Below, in pieces: positions 39,723 to 49,157 of a DNA stretch of 64,000 nucleotides (within the stretch, counting starts at the first letter, position 1; each line of letters opens with the position of its first letter). The stretch comes from Metabacillus litoralis (lineage in GTDB: Bacteria; Bacillota; Bacilli; Bacillales; Bacillaceae). A program made the position numbers and the translations under genes. The stretch lies in NCBI RefSeq assembly GCF_003667825.1, contig NZ_CP033043.1:3908001-3972000 (forward strand), given 5' to 3'. The notes under the pieces were generated by a model that was given only the letters and a program-made list of their open reading frames with translations, had not been told where the DNA came from and searched no databases.

Positions 39723-39848
39723 TTTATCTTCGATTTTGGGATGTTTATCTTCGATTCTGGAGAGTTTATCTTCGATTTTGAGCACTTTATCTTCGATTTT
39801 GGGCACTTTATCTACGATTCCTGCAATTTTATCTTCGATTGCCCTTTT
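39723..39848. repeat. 21-bp tandem repeat, six units
   Basis: Six tandem copies start at 39723, 39744, 39765, 39786, 39807 and 39828, exactly 21 bp apart, each beginning TTTATCTTCGATT (one unit has TTTATCTACGATT). Positions 14-21 vary. It lies between the convergent beta-amylase and argS genes. The period is a multiple of three and one frame stays open, but no start or ribosome site supports translation. Nothing else is seen in 39542-39974 besides two terminators. Confidence 0.85.
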
Positions 39849-39923
39849 CCTTATAAAAAATCAAGTTGAATTACAGCGTTGCATCCGGTTTTCAAATTCC
39901 CACCCACAATTCCTTTTCCCCAC

Positions 39924-39957
39924 AAAAAAACCCCAGATGAACAACTTTCATCTGAGG
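39924..39957 (-). terminator. Terminator of argS
   Basis: Stem CCTCAGATGA / TCATCTGGGG (one G-T pair) with a 7-nt loop and TTTTTTT on the minus strand, 18 bp after the argS stop. Confidence 0.9.
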
Positions 39958-39974
39958 CAAACTTCTCTTCTTTC

Positions 39975-41645
39975 TTACATCTTCTCAGGTGCAGAAACAC
40001 CAATGATCGTAAATGCATTTTGTAATGTAACTTGCGTTGCTTTCATTAGGCCTAGTCTTGCACGGCTTTTTTCTGTGTTTTCAGGATCTAGCACTTTTTC
40101 AGCGTTGTAGAAGCTGTGAAGTGTTGATGCTAAATCATAAATGTAATTTGTGATGCGGTGCGGGATACGTTTTTGAGCTGCCTCCGCTACTGCTTGTGGG
40201 AATTCACCTAGTTTTTTCAGTAAGTCAAATTCTTTTTCAGATGAAATTTCATCTAATTTTAGGTTATCTTCGAATGATAATCCTTGTTCTTCACCTTGGC
40301 GCAGCATACTGCAAATACGTGCATGAGCATATTGTGCGTAGTATACAGGGTTTTCGTTTGATTTAGATACAGCAAGATCAAGGTCAAAGTCCATATGTGT
40401 ATCAGCGCTTCTCATTGCGAAGAAGTAACGTACAGCATCAAGACCTACCTCTTCAATTAAATCACGCATTGTAACAGCTTTACCTGTACGTTTACTCATC
40501 TTCATTTTTTCACCATTTTTGTAAAGATGAACAAGCTGAATGATTTCAACTTCAAGAGTATCCTTGCCATAGCCAAGTGCTTCGATCGCTGCCTTCATAC
40601 GAGGAATGTAGCCATGGTGGTCTGCGCCCCATACGTTAATCAGCTTTGTAAAGCCTCGGTCAAGCTTGTCCTTGTGATAAGCAAGGTCTGGTGTTAAATA
40701 TGTGTAAGAGCCGTCATTTTTGATTAAAACACGATCCTTGTCGTCACCAAATGTTGTGGAGCGGAACCATGTTGCACCATCTTCTTCATAGATGTGGCCT
40801 TTTTCTTTTAATGCAGCAAGGGCATTATCAATTTTTCCGTTATGATAAAGAGACGTTTCTGAGTACCACACATCAAATGGTACACGGAATTCCTCTAAGT
40901 CAGCTTTTAGCTTGGCCATTTCATATTTTAATCCGTATTCTCTGAAAAAGCTTAGGCGTTCTTCGCTAGATTGATCAACGAACTTATCTCCGTACTCTTC
41001 AGCAAGCTTTTTCCCGATGCCAATAATGTCTTCTCCATGGTAGCCATCCTCAGGCATTGCTGTATCTTTACCTAGGGCTTGGAAGTAGCGAGCTTCTACT
41101 GAAAGAGCTAAGTTGTTAATTTGGTTTCCAGCATCATTAATGTAGTATTCACGAGATACATCGTACCCAGCTTTTGCTAATACGTTACATAATGAATCAC
41201 CTACAGCCGCTCCACGGGCATGACCTAGGTGAAGGTCGCCTGTTGGATTTGCTGAAACAAACTCAACTTGAACTTTTTCATTGTTTCCTACGTTTATTTC
41301 ACCGTAGCTTTCGCCAGCTTTTAAGATATTAGGAATTAAGTCTGTAAGGTAGCTGTTATTCATGTAAAAGTTAATGAATCCTGGACCAGCAATTTCAATT
41401 TTTTCGATTGACCCTTTTTCTTTATCGAAGTTTTCAACAATCGCTTCTGCAATGGCGCGTGGTGCTTTTTTCGCTACACGTGCAAGCTGCATCGCCATGT
41501 TTGTAGAATAATCTCCGTGGGCTTTTTCCTTTGGAAGTTCTAATAAAACATCTGGAATTTGCGCTTCTTCAGCTAAACCAGCTTTTAAAACGGAAGCTTT
41601 GATTTCATCTTTTAACCGTTCTTTGACTTGCTCAACGATATTCAT
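39975..41645 (-). CDS. argS: Arginyl-tRNA synthetase
   Basis: A 556-residue class I synthetase that charges tRNA-Arg. N-terminal additional domain, then the HIGH-like motif in [21 protein letters not shown] (HLGH), [15 protein letters not shown] (KMSK), and the C-terminal anticodon-binding domain ending [20 protein letters not shown]. It overlaps no gene and follows ywiB by 2 bp, as in B. subtilis, so both are co-transcribed. Confidence 0.98.
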   Translation of the reverse strand: MNIVEQVKERLKDEIKASVLKAGLAEEAQIPDVLLELPKEKAHGDYSTNMAMQLARVAKKAPRAIAEAIVENFDKEKGSIEKIEIAGPGFINFYMNNSYLTDLIPNILKAGESYGEINVGNNEKVQVEFVSANPTGDLHLGHARGAAVGDSLCNVLAKAGYDVSREYYINDAGNQINNLALSVEARYFQALGKDTAMPEDGYHGEDIIGIGKKLAEEYGDKFVDQSSEERLSFFREYGLKYEMAKLKADLEEFRVPFDVWYSETSLYHNGKIDNALAALKEKGHIYEEDGATWFRSTTFGDDKDRVLIKNDGSYTYLTPDLAYHKDKLDRGFTKLINVWGADHHGYIPRMKAAIEALGYGKDTLEVEIIQLVHLYKNGEKMKMSKRTGKAVTMRDLIEEVGLDAVRYFFAMRSADTHMDFDLDLAVSKSNENPVYYAQYAHARICSMLRQGEEQGLSFEDNLKLDEISSEKEFDLLKKLGEFPQAVAEAAQKRIPHRITNYIYDLASTLHSFYNAEKVLDPENTEKSRARLGLMKATQVTLQNAFTIIGVSAPEKM

Positions 41646-41647
41646 TG

Positions 41648-42073
41648 TTACTCCTCCTTGTAGGTAATCATCAATTTATGTACATGCTTTTCATTTTCAT
41701 CTATTTGCAAATCATATAAAATAACGAGCCTATCTTCAAGCTCTGTTTTTTCTATTGTTAGTGATTTAGTGTAGGTTTCTAATTGAAGCTTGCCAAAAGG
41801 TGTACCATAATCAGTTAGTGTTAGCTCCTCTTCGATAAAACGCTGTTTCATCGTAACCGCACCAGATCGCATCACAACAACCTCACGATCAGCAATTTTC
41901 ACAGTAGTTTTGACCGATCCGAGTTCATGAGTTTCATCATAACGGAGATAAATGGTTTTTCCCTTTAAAATATACTCACCTGTTGTTGAAACTTCAATCG
42001 TTTCTTTCTCATCATCATGTTGATTCTGGATTTCCGACAACACATGGATTCTAATAGGCGTGCTTTCCGACAT
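41648..42073 (-). CDS. ywiB: DUF1934 family protein YwiB
   Basis: A 141-residue beta-rich protein of the DUF1934 family (YwiB), a calycin-like barrel of unknown role. It contains the family segments [15 protein letters not shown] [33 protein letters not shown] and [11 protein letters not shown]. It lies directly upstream of argS, with which it is conserved in Bacillus. GGGAGTG precedes the ATG. Confidence 0.85.
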   Translation of the reverse strand: MSESTPIRIHVLSEIQNQHDDEKETIEVSTTGEYILKGKTIYLRYDETHELGSVKTTVKIADREVVVMRSGAVTMKQRFIEEELTLTDYGTPFGKLQLETYTKSLTIEKTELEDRLVILYDLQIDENEKHVHKLMITYKEE

Positions 42074-42155
42074 GTAGACACTCCCTTTCCATCATTCTCC
42101 TTTAACTTTAATAGTATAAAGAACACTTTGCAACTACGCAAGAAAGAAAAATTGC

Positions 42156-42185
42156 GTGCCTGTCACTTCCCGAAGTTTGTCGATT
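42156..42185. repeat. GTGCCTGTCAC dispersed element, decayed copy
   Basis: GTGCCTGTCAC (42156-42166) followed by TTCCCGAAGTTTGTCGA. The right arm seen in copy 1 is not recognisable here. It lies upstream of ywiB. Confidence 0.65.
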
Positions 42186-42353
42186 AAGGCGGAAAGTGAG
42201 TGGTACGCCTGAATTTACCGTTATTTAGTGAGTTTATTTGTTGAATTTGTTCCTCTTAACCCTGTCATTGGATTTCTCCGGGGATTTGAACACGTATCTG
42301 CGATTAGGATCTGCTGGGATCGAGACATAAAATGAGCCTTGGACCGAGATGCT

Positions 42354-43125
42354 GTTACTGCTGCTGGAATCGGGGACATATCTTGGGCTTACCACTCTTT
42401 TGTTGTCCCGATACTCCCAGTATCGGGACATATCTTGGGCTTACCACTCTTTTGCTGTCTCGATACTCACTGTATCGGGACATATCTTGGGCTTCCCACT
42501 CTTTTGTTGTCTCGATACTCCCAGTATCGGGACTTATCTTGGGCTTCCCGCTCTTTTGTTGTCTCGATACTCCTAGTATCGGGACATATCTTGGGCTTCC
42601 CACTCTTTTGTTGTCTCGATACTCCCAGTATCGGGACATATCTTGGGCTTCCCACTCTTTTGTTGTCTCGATACTCTCAGTATCGGGACATAACTTGGGC
42701 TTCCGACTGAATTGTTGTCTCGATACTCCCAGTATCGGGACTTATCTTGGGCTTCCGGCTCATTTGCTGTCTCGATACTCCTAGTATCGGGACTTATCTT
42801 GGGCTTCCCACTAAATTGTTGTCTCGATACTCTCAGTATCGGGACATATCTTGGGCTTCCCACTCTTTTGCTGTCTCGATACTCCCAGTATCGGGACTTA
42901 TCTTGGGCTTCCCACTGAATTGTTGTCTCGATACTCCTAGTATCGGGACATATCTTGAGCAGCCGACTCATTTGTTGTCTCGATACTCCTAGTATCGGGA
43001 CATATCTTGGGCTTCCCACTGAATTGTTGTCTCGATACTCCCAGTATCGGGACATATCTAACCTCATCCCACTCTTTTGCTGTCTCTATACTCCCAGGAT
43101 CTGAACAAATATTGAGATATGGACC
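42354..43125. repeat. 52-bp palindromic array B (14 in-phase units plus fragments)
   Basis: Units start at 42406 and every 52 bp to 43082, 14 units with no indel; a partial unit begins at 42354 and a weaker one near 42302. Each has a 25-bp palindrome (arms GTCYCGATACT and AGTATCGGGAC, loop of 3) and a 27-bp linker with CTTGGGCTTCCCACT. Arm changes are mostly pairing-neutral (C-G to T-G). The period is not a multiple of three, so the many overlapping ORFs here are not genes. The array lies between the CAP-protein gene and ywiB, both on the minus strand. Confidence 0.95.
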
Positions 43126-43155
43126 GAGAGTTGCCCATATTTAAAGAAAACTAAA

Positions 43156-43183
43156 AAAGCAGCCAGCTAATGCTGGCTGCTTT
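43156..43183. terminator. Terminator of the CAP-protein gene
   Basis: A 12-bp perfect stem AAAGCAGCCAGC / GCTGGCTGCTTT with a 4-nt loop, 6 bp after the stop codon, followed on the minus strand by TTTAG. Confidence 0.85.
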
Positions 43184-43188
43184 CTTAA

Positions 43189-43962
43189 CTATTTCCCAAT
43201 AAACTGCTGAGTCCAATAGTTACCTTCTGCTACATATCCTACTCCAATGTGAGTAAAGTTTGAGCTTAAGATGTTTGCACGGTGGCCTGAGCTGTTCATC
43301 CACGCATTCACAACTTCTTGCGGAGTGCGTTGGCCTTTGGCAATGTTTTCACCTGCTGTACGGTATGTTACACCGAATTTCTTCATCATATCAAATGGTG
43401 AACCGTACGTTGGGCTTATATGTGAAAAATAGTTATTTTTTTGCATGTCTAATGATTTTTCACGGGCTACTTTGCTTAGTGTTAAATCAACTTTTAATGC
43501 TGGCAGACCTTGCTTGGCACGCTCTTGGTTCGTTAAATCTACTACTTGCTGCTCGTATTGGCTAAGCTGATAGCTTGCTTGCTCCGTCGTTTGTTCTGTT
43601 TGAGCTGGTTGTTGTGCAGTAGGTTGTTGAGTTGCCGGCTCTTGAGTTGCTGGCTGTTCAGCTGTAGGTTGTTGAGCGACCGGCTCTTGAGTTTCCGGCT
43701 GTTCAGCTGTTGGCTGCTGCTCTACTTTGGTTGGTTCTTCTTTAGTCGTTTTTTCAGGTTGTTGTGTTGGTTGTTGAATTTTTACATTGCTAAAATACTT
43801 TTGTAGCAGAGCATTAATACGCTCCATATCAACATGACCAGATTGATAATAGTAAACGTTTGTTTGTGTTGTGTTTGAAGCCGCATCAGCTTTATCAACG
43901 ATTGGATTTGCCATTAATAATGCTGCACCTGCTACGACTGACAATATGATTTTCTTTTTCAT
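43189..43962 (-). CDS. Secreted CAP-domain (SCP/PR1-like) protein
   Basis: A 257-residue exported protein. Signal peptide (MKKKIILSVVAGAALLMANP, cleavage near ADA-AS), a variable region, a Pro/Gln/Glu-rich repeat region with QQPTAEQPATQEP-like units (about 60-130), and a C-terminal CAP domain (about 135-257) with LTNQERAKQGLPAL, SHISPTYGSPFDMM and AGENIAKGQRTPQEVVNAWM. It resembles B. subtilis YkwD and spore-coat-type CAP proteins. Start 43962 is chosen because AGGGAGG abuts the upstream ATG at 43971 and is 9 bases from this one. Confidence 0.88.
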   Translation of the reverse strand: MKKKIILSVVAGAALLMANPIVDKADAASNTTQTNVYYYQSGHVDMERINALLQKYFSNVKIQQPTQQPEKTTKEEPTKVEQQPTAEQPETQEPVAQQPTAEQPATQEPATQQPTAQQPAQTEQTTEQASYQLSQYEQQVVDLTNQERAKQGLPALKVDLTLSKVAREKSLDMQKNNYFSHISPTYGSPFDMMKKFGVTYRTAGENIAKGQRTPQEVVNAWMNSSGHRANILSSNFTHIGVGYVAEGNYWTQQFIGK

Positions 43963-44288
43963 ATGTTTCATCCTCCCTTATCAACTGCTTGCTGACGAAC
44001 ATATCGTATCATGCGTTTTTTTGTCATAATTAAGGAAGGATTTAACAGTGATAGATAATATACTTTTTTAATAGGTTAAAGGTCATATCATTTTTCAAAC
44101 TCTATTAGGTGTTTCATAGATAAAATAGAATCTTCGTTTTACTATGAATAATTTCCTATAAATATTTAAAAATTGGTTTATACACCAAATTTTTGTCCTT
44201 AAAATCCTGTTGACAGGTTTTTGAAAACAGTTAGGATATTACATTTATATCCGCTGTGTTACAAAGGTTAAGTTTATTTCAACATCAA
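43963..44288. other. Intergenic region between speB and the CAP-protein gene
   Basis: AT-rich DNA upstream of the CAP gene with no credible ORF. TTGACA (44210-44215) followed by TAGGAT 16 bp later could be a promoter reading on the plus strand into the 3' end of speB, but nothing on that strand needs it. No repeat or riboswitch was recognised. Confidence 0.4.
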
Positions 44289-44314
44289 AAAAGACCCGAA
44301 AGAATCGGGTCTTT
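44289..44314. terminator. Terminator of speB
   Basis: Stem AAAGACCCGA / TCGGGTCTTT with a 5-nt loop, followed on the minus strand by TTTTTTGATG, 7 bp after the speB stop. Confidence 0.9.
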
Positions 44315-44320
44315 CTCTTC

Positions 44321-45202
44321 TTATCCTTTTTTCTGTACTAAACCAAGAATCATTTCTCTGATAATTTTACTCGCTGTGTTTGCTGTTTGCTCTGAGTGGT
44401 CATAGATTGGCGCAATCTCAACTAAATCTGAGCCAACAACACGTACATCTGAATTAGCAATTTCATGAATAGATGCTAAAAGTTCTTTTGATGTGATGCC
44501 ACCAGCATCCACTGTACCTGTCCCCGGTGCATGTGCAGGGTCAAGGACATCAATATCAATTGTTAAGTAAACCGGACGACCTGCAAGTGTTGGTAAAACT
44601 TCTTTTAACGGCTCAAGCACCTCAAACTTTGAGATGTGCATGCCCACTTCTTTTGCCCAACGGAATTCTTCCTTCATCCCAGAACGAATTCCGAATGAAT
44701 AAACATTAGTTGGTCCGATGTGATCTGCGATTTTTTTGATCGGCGTTGAATGTGATAAAGGCTCACCTTCATAATCATCACGAAGATCTGTATGTGCATC
44801 AAAATGAATAATCGCAAGATCTGGATATTTTTTGTACATAGCCTTCATAACGGGCCAAGAAACTAAGTGCTCTCCACCCATGCCTAGTGGGTATTTTCCG
44901 TCCACAAGCAACTTGTCGATATATTCCTCAATCATCTCAATGCTCTTTTGTGGGTTCCCGAAAGGCAGTGGAATATCACCAGCATCGAAATATTTTACTT
45001 CTTCAAGCTCTTTATCTAAATATGGGCTGTATTCTTCAAGACCGATTGATACTTCACGAATACGAGAAGGGCCGAAACGAGAGCCGGGGCGATAGCTTAC
45101 TGTCCAGTCCATTGGCATCCCGTAAATAACCGCTTCACTTTCTTCATAGCTTGGATGACTTTTAATAAAAACATTACCTGAATAGGCTTCATCAAATTTC
45201 AT
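44321..45202 (-). CDS. speB: Agmatinase SpeB
   Basis: A 293-residue ureohydrolase that splits agmatine to putrescine and urea. The two-manganese ligands are in MGGEH, FDAHTDLRD and DIDVLDPAHAPGTGT. It lies 55 bp after speE, as in B. subtilis, giving the agmatine to putrescine to spermidine route. AGGAAAAA-type ribosome site (CGGAGG) precedes the ATG. A strong hairpin separates the two genes. Confidence 0.96.
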   Translation of the reverse strand: MKFDEAYSGNVFIKSHPSYEESEAVIYGMPMDWTVSYRPGSRFGPSRIREVSIGLEEYSPYLDKELEEVKYFDAGDIPLPFGNPQKSIEMIEEYIDKLLVDGKYPLGMGGEHLVSWPVMKAMYKKYPDLAIIHFDAHTDLRDDYEGEPLSHSTPIKKIADHIGPTNVYSFGIRSGMKEEFRWAKEVGMHISKFEVLEPLKEVLPTLAGRPVYLTIDIDVLDPAHAPGTGTVDAGGITSKELLASIHEIANSDVRVVGSDLVEIAPIYDHSEQTANTASKIIREMILGLVQKKG

Positions 45203-45227
45203 TGAGTTTTTCCTCCGTTCTTAAAAA

Positions 45228-45249
45228 AAGTGAGGCTTTACCCTCACTT
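45228..45249 (-). terminator. Terminator-like hairpin between speE and speB
   Basis: Stem AAGTGAGG / CCTCACTT, 6-nt loop, followed on the minus strand by TTTTTT, then the speB ribosome site. It should reduce speB transcription relative to speE unless read through. Confidence 0.8.
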
Positions 45250-45257
45250 GGTCTTTT

Positions 45258-46088
45258 TTATTTAATTAAGTCACTAACAAACTTCGGTAATACAAAGCAT
45301 GCTTTGTGAAGTTCTTTTGTGTAGTATTTTGTTTCAATCTCATGGAAGCGATCTTCACTTACTTCAAGTGGATCGTATTTTTTCGAACCAATTGTGAATG
45401 TCCATAATCCACTTGGATATGTTGGAATGTTTGCTGTATATAAACGTGTGATTGGGAAAATTTCTTTTACATCACGTTGAACATTTGTAATTAGCTCCGG
45501 TGTGAACCAAGGGTTGTCCGTTTGAGCAACGAAAACACCATCTTCTTTTAGTGCTTTTGAAATACCTGCGTAGAAGCCTTTTGTAAATAAGTTTACTGCA
45601 GGTCCCATTGGCTCTGTAGAATCAACCATAATAACGTCGTATTCATTTTCGCTTTCAGCAATATGCATAAAGCCGTCGCCAACTTTTACCTCTACACGTG
45701 GGTCATCAAGTTTTCCTGCAATTTCAGGAAGGAATTTTTTTGAGTACTCTATTACTTTTCCATCGATATCAACAAGTGTTGCTTTTTTCACTTGCGGGTG
45801 CTTAAGAACTTCGCGAATTACGCCACCGTCTCCACCACCAACAACTAGTACGTTCTCAGGGTTTGGGTGCGTAAATAAAGGAACATGCGCCACCATTTCG
45901 TGGTAGACAAATTCGTCCTTTTGCGACGTCATAACCATTCCATCAAGGAAAAGCATGTTGCCGAACTCTTCTGTTTCAACCATTTCTAAGTATTGAAAAT
46001 CTGTTTGCTCTGTATGTAACGTTTGCTTCACTTTTAATGTAATCCCAAAATTCTTCGTTTGCTTCTCTGTGTACCATAATTCACTCAT
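45258..46088 (-). CDS. speE: Spermidine synthase
   Basis: A 276-residue aminopropyltransferase that makes spermidine from putrescine and decarboxylated SAM. Motifs: [20 protein letters not shown] at the start, [40 protein letters not shown] and [16 protein letters not shown] with the catalytic aspartate. A longer reading to 46151 runs into the repeat upstream; 46088 gives the usual length. Confidence 0.97.
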   Translation of the reverse strand: MSELWYTEKQTKNFGITLKVKQTLHTEQTDFQYLEMVETEEFGNMLFLDGMVMTSQKDEFVYHEMVAHVPLFTHPNPENVLVVGGGDGGVIREVLKHPQVKKATLVDIDGKVIEYSKKFLPEIAGKLDDPRVEVKVGDGFMHIAESENEYDVIMVDSTEPMGPAVNLFTKGFYAGISKALKEDGVFVAQTDNPWFTPELITNVQRDVKEIFPITRLYTANIPTYPSGLWTFTIGSKKYDPLEVSEDRFHEIETKYYTKELHKACFVLPKFVSDLIK

Positions 46089-46109
46089 GTAAACCCATCC
46101 TTTCAAATT

Positions 46110-46171
46110 GGGACAAGGGGACAGGTTCCACGTCCCATTTTTATGGGACACAGAACCTGTCCCCTTGTCCC
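46110..46171. repeat. GGGACAAGGGGACAGG dispersed palindrome
   Basis: Perfect 19-bp arms from 46110-46128 and 46153-46171 (beginning GGGACAAGGGG and ending CCCCTTGTCCC) around an inner hairpin GTCCCA / TGGGAC. It lies in the speE-pbpG divergent spacer. Sequences of this type are common between genes in Bacillus; function unknown. Confidence 0.8.
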
Positions 46172-46357
46172 TTTTATCTTAACCGGTGGAGTCTATCGAC
46201 ATCCGGAAAAATTTTCTTTCAAACTATAGATGAAAATAGCAGATATTGAGGAAAAAATCTATGACTTTTTATCAAAATGTTTAAAAAGTCGAAAAAAATC
46301 CCATAATGGCTAACAGTATGCTCATTCGAAAAATCAATACTTGTAGAGGAGGTGAGC

Positions 46358-48433
46358 ATGATGGATGTGATTACACCGAAGCGAATTAAAATCACATTAA
46401 AGACATTACGTGCCATAACATTTATTAGTTTGTTATTACTCGTCTTTCTATCAACAGTTATTTTAAGTATTGTTTTATATGCAAAATGGCAAGGACCTCC
46501 TTCTTTATCCGTTCCACAATCAACGATTATTTATGCAAATGACGGATCAAAAATAGGAGAATTACATAATGGACAAAAACGATATTGGGTTAATCTTAAT
46601 GATATTTCCCAACATGTTATAAACGCGACCATATCCATTGAGGACCAAAGCTTTTATGAACATAACGGATTTGACTATAAACGGATAGCTGGTGCAGCTT
46701 TAGCTGATTTAAAAGCAATGGCAAAGGTCCAGGGAGCAAGTACCATTACCCAGCAATATGCGCGGAATCTTTTTTTAAAGCATGAAAAAACATGGCAACG
46801 AAAAGCAAACGAGGCTCTTTATACGATTAGGCTGGAGCAAAATTATAGTAAGGATCATATATTAGAAGGTTATTTAAATACAATTTATTATGGTCATGGT
46901 GTTTACGGAATTCAGGCGGCAGCAAATTATTATTTTGGTAAAGACGCAAGTGAACTAACACTTCCTGAAGCTGCTTTACTTGCCGGTATTCCGAAAGGAC
47001 CTAATTTATACTCTCCTTATGTGAACCGCGAAAAAGCCGAAGAAAGACAGCATGTTATTTTACATACGATGCAAAATGAAGGCTATCTTACCGAGGAGCA
47101 ATTACAAGAGGCCTTATCAACGGAACTTGTTTATAAAACAAAGACAGAAAAAATTGAAAAAGGATTTGCAGGTTATTTTCAGGATGCGGCCATGAGTGAG
47201 CTGTCAGATAAGCTAGATTTAGACGTTCAGGCCGTACAAACACAAGGCTTAAAGATTTATACAACATTAGATGTGAACATGCAGAAAAAAGCCGAGGAAA
47301 TTGTAGCAGAAACCATATCTAAGAAATCTGACATCCAAACAGGGATGGTTGCGATTGATCCTAAAACAGGCTATGTTAAAGCATTAATCGGTGGACGTAA
47401 TTATGAAGAAAGTCCATTTAATCGTGCCATTCAAGCAAAAAGGCAGCCCGGTTCAACCATTAAGCCTTTGCTCTATTACTCAGCGATCATGAAAGGCTTC
47501 ACTCCGGCAACAGAAATGAAAAGTGAGCCAACCTCTTTTTCCTATGACGATGGAAAAGCAACCTATAAGCCGAGTAATTACAACGACTATTATGCCAATG
47601 ACTTTATTACGATGCTACAGGCAATTGCCCTGTCTGATAATGTTTTTGCTGTAAAAACTCATATGTTTATCGGCATGGAGGAACTAATCAAAACAGGAGA
47701 ATTAATGGGCCTTTCAACAAAAATTAAGAAAAATCCATCTGCAGCATTAGGAACATCACCTGTTCGTCTCGTAGATATTGTAAATGCATATGGAATTCTC
47801 GGTAACGGCGGCAAAAAAATTGAACCAACCTTTATTACAAAAATTGAAGATGCACAAGGTGAGGTCATTTACAAAGCGGACCGTGAGAAAGAACAAGTCC
47901 TTAATGAGCAAGCTGCTTTCGTTACGACTCACATGATGAAAGGCATGTTCGATTCTTCCATTAATGATTACACATCTGTCACCGGTCACAGCATAGCTGA
48001 TTCCTTAACAAGAGATTATGCCGGAAAATCTGGTACAACCTCAACAGACAGCTGGATGATTGGAATGGCTCCACAACTCGTCGCAGGTGTGTGGACAGGT
48101 TATGATAAAGGTAAAACCATCGACCTTGTACAAGAACGTAGCTACGCAAAAACGATTTGGTCCACCTTTATGGAAGAAGCACTCGACAAGCAGTCTGTGA
48201 AAGCATTTCGCCCACCTGATGGAGTAGTTGGCGTGTATATTAATCCAGCAAACGGAAAGCTCGCAACAGAGGACTGCCCCGTTCGAAGATTAACCTACTT
48301 TATTGCAGGCACTGAGCCTACTCAATATTGCGAAGAACATATTGATGAGTTGGATGGATCGGAAGAAGAACAGAAGCCTAAGGAACAGAAAAAAGAAGGC
48401 TGGTTTGATAAGTACTTTAAGTGGTGGGATTAG
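46358..48433 (+). CDS. pbpG: Bifunctional class A penicillin-binding protein PbpG
   Basis: A 691-residue membrane-anchored glycosyltransferase and transpeptidase for peptidoglycan. TM helix at about 15-40, GT51 domain with EDQSFYEHNGFDYKR and GASTITQQYARN, and the transpeptidase domain with STIK (active serine), SDN and KSGTT. The acidic Lys/Glu-rich tail ends FDKYFKWWD. B. subtilis pbpG is made in the forespore under sigma-F and supports spore cortex formation. AGAGGAGG precedes two nearby ATGs (46358, 46361). A strong terminator follows. Confidence 0.95.
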   Translation: MMDVITPKRIKITLKTLRAITFISLLLLVFLSTVILSIVLYAKWQGPPSLSVPQSTIIYANDGSKIGELHNGQKRYWVNLNDISQHVINATISIEDQSFYEHNGFDYKRIAGAALADLKAMAKVQGASTITQQYARNLFLKHEKTWQRKANEALYTIRLEQNYSKDHILEGYLNTIYYGHGVYGIQAAANYYFGKDASELTLPEAALLAGIPKGPNLYSPYVNREKAEERQHVILHTMQNEGYLTEEQLQEALSTELVYKTKTEKIEKGFAGYFQDAAMSELSDKLDLDVQAVQTQGLKIYTTLDVNMQKKAEEIVAETISKKSDIQTGMVAIDPKTGYVKALIGGRNYEESPFNRAIQAKRQPGSTIKPLLYYSAIMKGFTPATEMKSEPTSFSYDDGKATYKPSNYNDYYANDFITMLQAIALSDNVFAVKTHMFIGMEELIKTGELMGLSTKIKKNPSAALGTSPVRLVDIVNAYGILGNGGKKIEPTFITKIEDAQGEVIYKADREKEQVLNEQAAFVTTHMMKGMFDSSINDYTSVTGHSIADSLTRDYAGKSGTTSTDSWMIGMAPQLVAGVWTGYDKGKTIDLVQERSYAKTIWSTFMEEALDKQSVKAFRPPDGVVGVYINPANGKLATEDCPVRRLTYFIAGTEPTQYCEEHIDELDGSEEEQKPKEQKKEGWFDKYFKWWD

Positions 48434-48484
48434 ATGAAAAGAAATTAGATAGCTTCAGCGAAACTGAGGGAATCAAAACAAATA

Positions 48485-48520
48485 AAAACCCCCGAGCAAA
48501 CAAGTCGCTCGGGGTTTTTT
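48485..48520. terminator. Terminator of pbpG
   Basis: Stem ACCCCCGAGC / GCTCGGGGTT with a 9-nt loop, flanked by A and T runs. Confidence 0.9.
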
Positions 48521-48620
48521 ATGTCCTAGTTTTATAACTGTATATCTAGTCTACTAATTTTCCCAGTGAACCACAAGAATTTACTTATTTGTTCACGTAA
48601 TTTTCACACTTTGGACAAAT

Positions 48621-49136
48621 TTATTGAGCCGTGTTCAAATCGTCCTTTAACTTTTGCTCAGAATTCTCCCACATATTTGGATCATGTTTTTTCAGAAAAT
48701 CTGTAAGAATTTCTTTTGAACGGTCATCCATATGATCAACGATAATATGTCGTTTGAGCGATTTATCCATACGATTTACATGCTCCGGAAGAGATTTGTA
48801 TCCCCTTCTAATGCTTCGGTCGACTGTCATTTCACAAGCTGTTACTCCTGCATAATAAGGACCTTCTGTTTTGCGGTCAATCGTCACCCACACTAACCAA
48901 TATGGCTTACCATTTGGTACTTCTTCTTTCGTTTTCAGAAATTTAATTCCCTTTTCTACAACACTTCTTGCATGCATCGCGCCAATATCAACAAAGGCTT
49001 CTCCTTCTTCGATATCAACAAAAACTGGTGAAACATTATCAAGGCTGAGCGCTCCAACACCGAAGCCGCCATGACCATCTGTTGGATCACTTTTTATAAT
49101 ATTAAAGCCAATGCCTTTTTTCTTTTTCTCTTCCAT
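48621..49136 (-). CDS. ywhD: YwhD family protein
   Basis: A 171-residue soluble protein of the YwhD family, conserved in Bacillus next to ywhC and pbpG. It shows the motifs GFNIIKSDPTDGHGGFGVGAL and VDIEEGEAFVDIGAMHARS (both in part). No enzymatic motif is visible and function is unknown. The ribosome site AGGAGG is clear. It lies 21 bp after ywhC. Confidence 0.88.
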   Translation of the reverse strand: MEEKKKKGIGFNIIKSDPTDGHGGFGVGALSLDNVSPVFVDIEEGEAFVDIGAMHARSVVEKGIKFLKTKEEVPNGKPYWLVWVTIDRKTEGPYYAGVTACEMTVDRSIRRGYKSLPEHVNRMDKSLKRHIIVDHMDDRSKEILTDFLKKHDPNMWENSEQKLKDDLNTAQ

Positions 49137-49157
49137 ATTGAACCTCCTAACTTGTTT

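Noticed and set aside
39637..40110. 157-aa plus-strand ORF over the 21-bp repeats and the argS 3' end
   Set aside because: Open only because the repeat period is a multiple of three; it overlaps argS on the other strand and has no ribosome site.
42234..43067. Long overlapping ORFs with SRYWEYRDN or ILPVSGHILG repeats on both strands
   Set aside because: They are the 52-bp array read in several frames. The period is not a multiple of three, there are no ribosome sites, and both strands are open only because of composition.
42354..43125. CRISPR array
   Set aside because: The 27-bp linkers are themselves near-identical from unit to unit, so there are no unique spacers, and no cas genes are present.
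46229..46318. 29-aa ORF (MKIADIEEK) before pbpG
   Set aside because: Weak ribosome site and no conservation known to me; left as unsupported.
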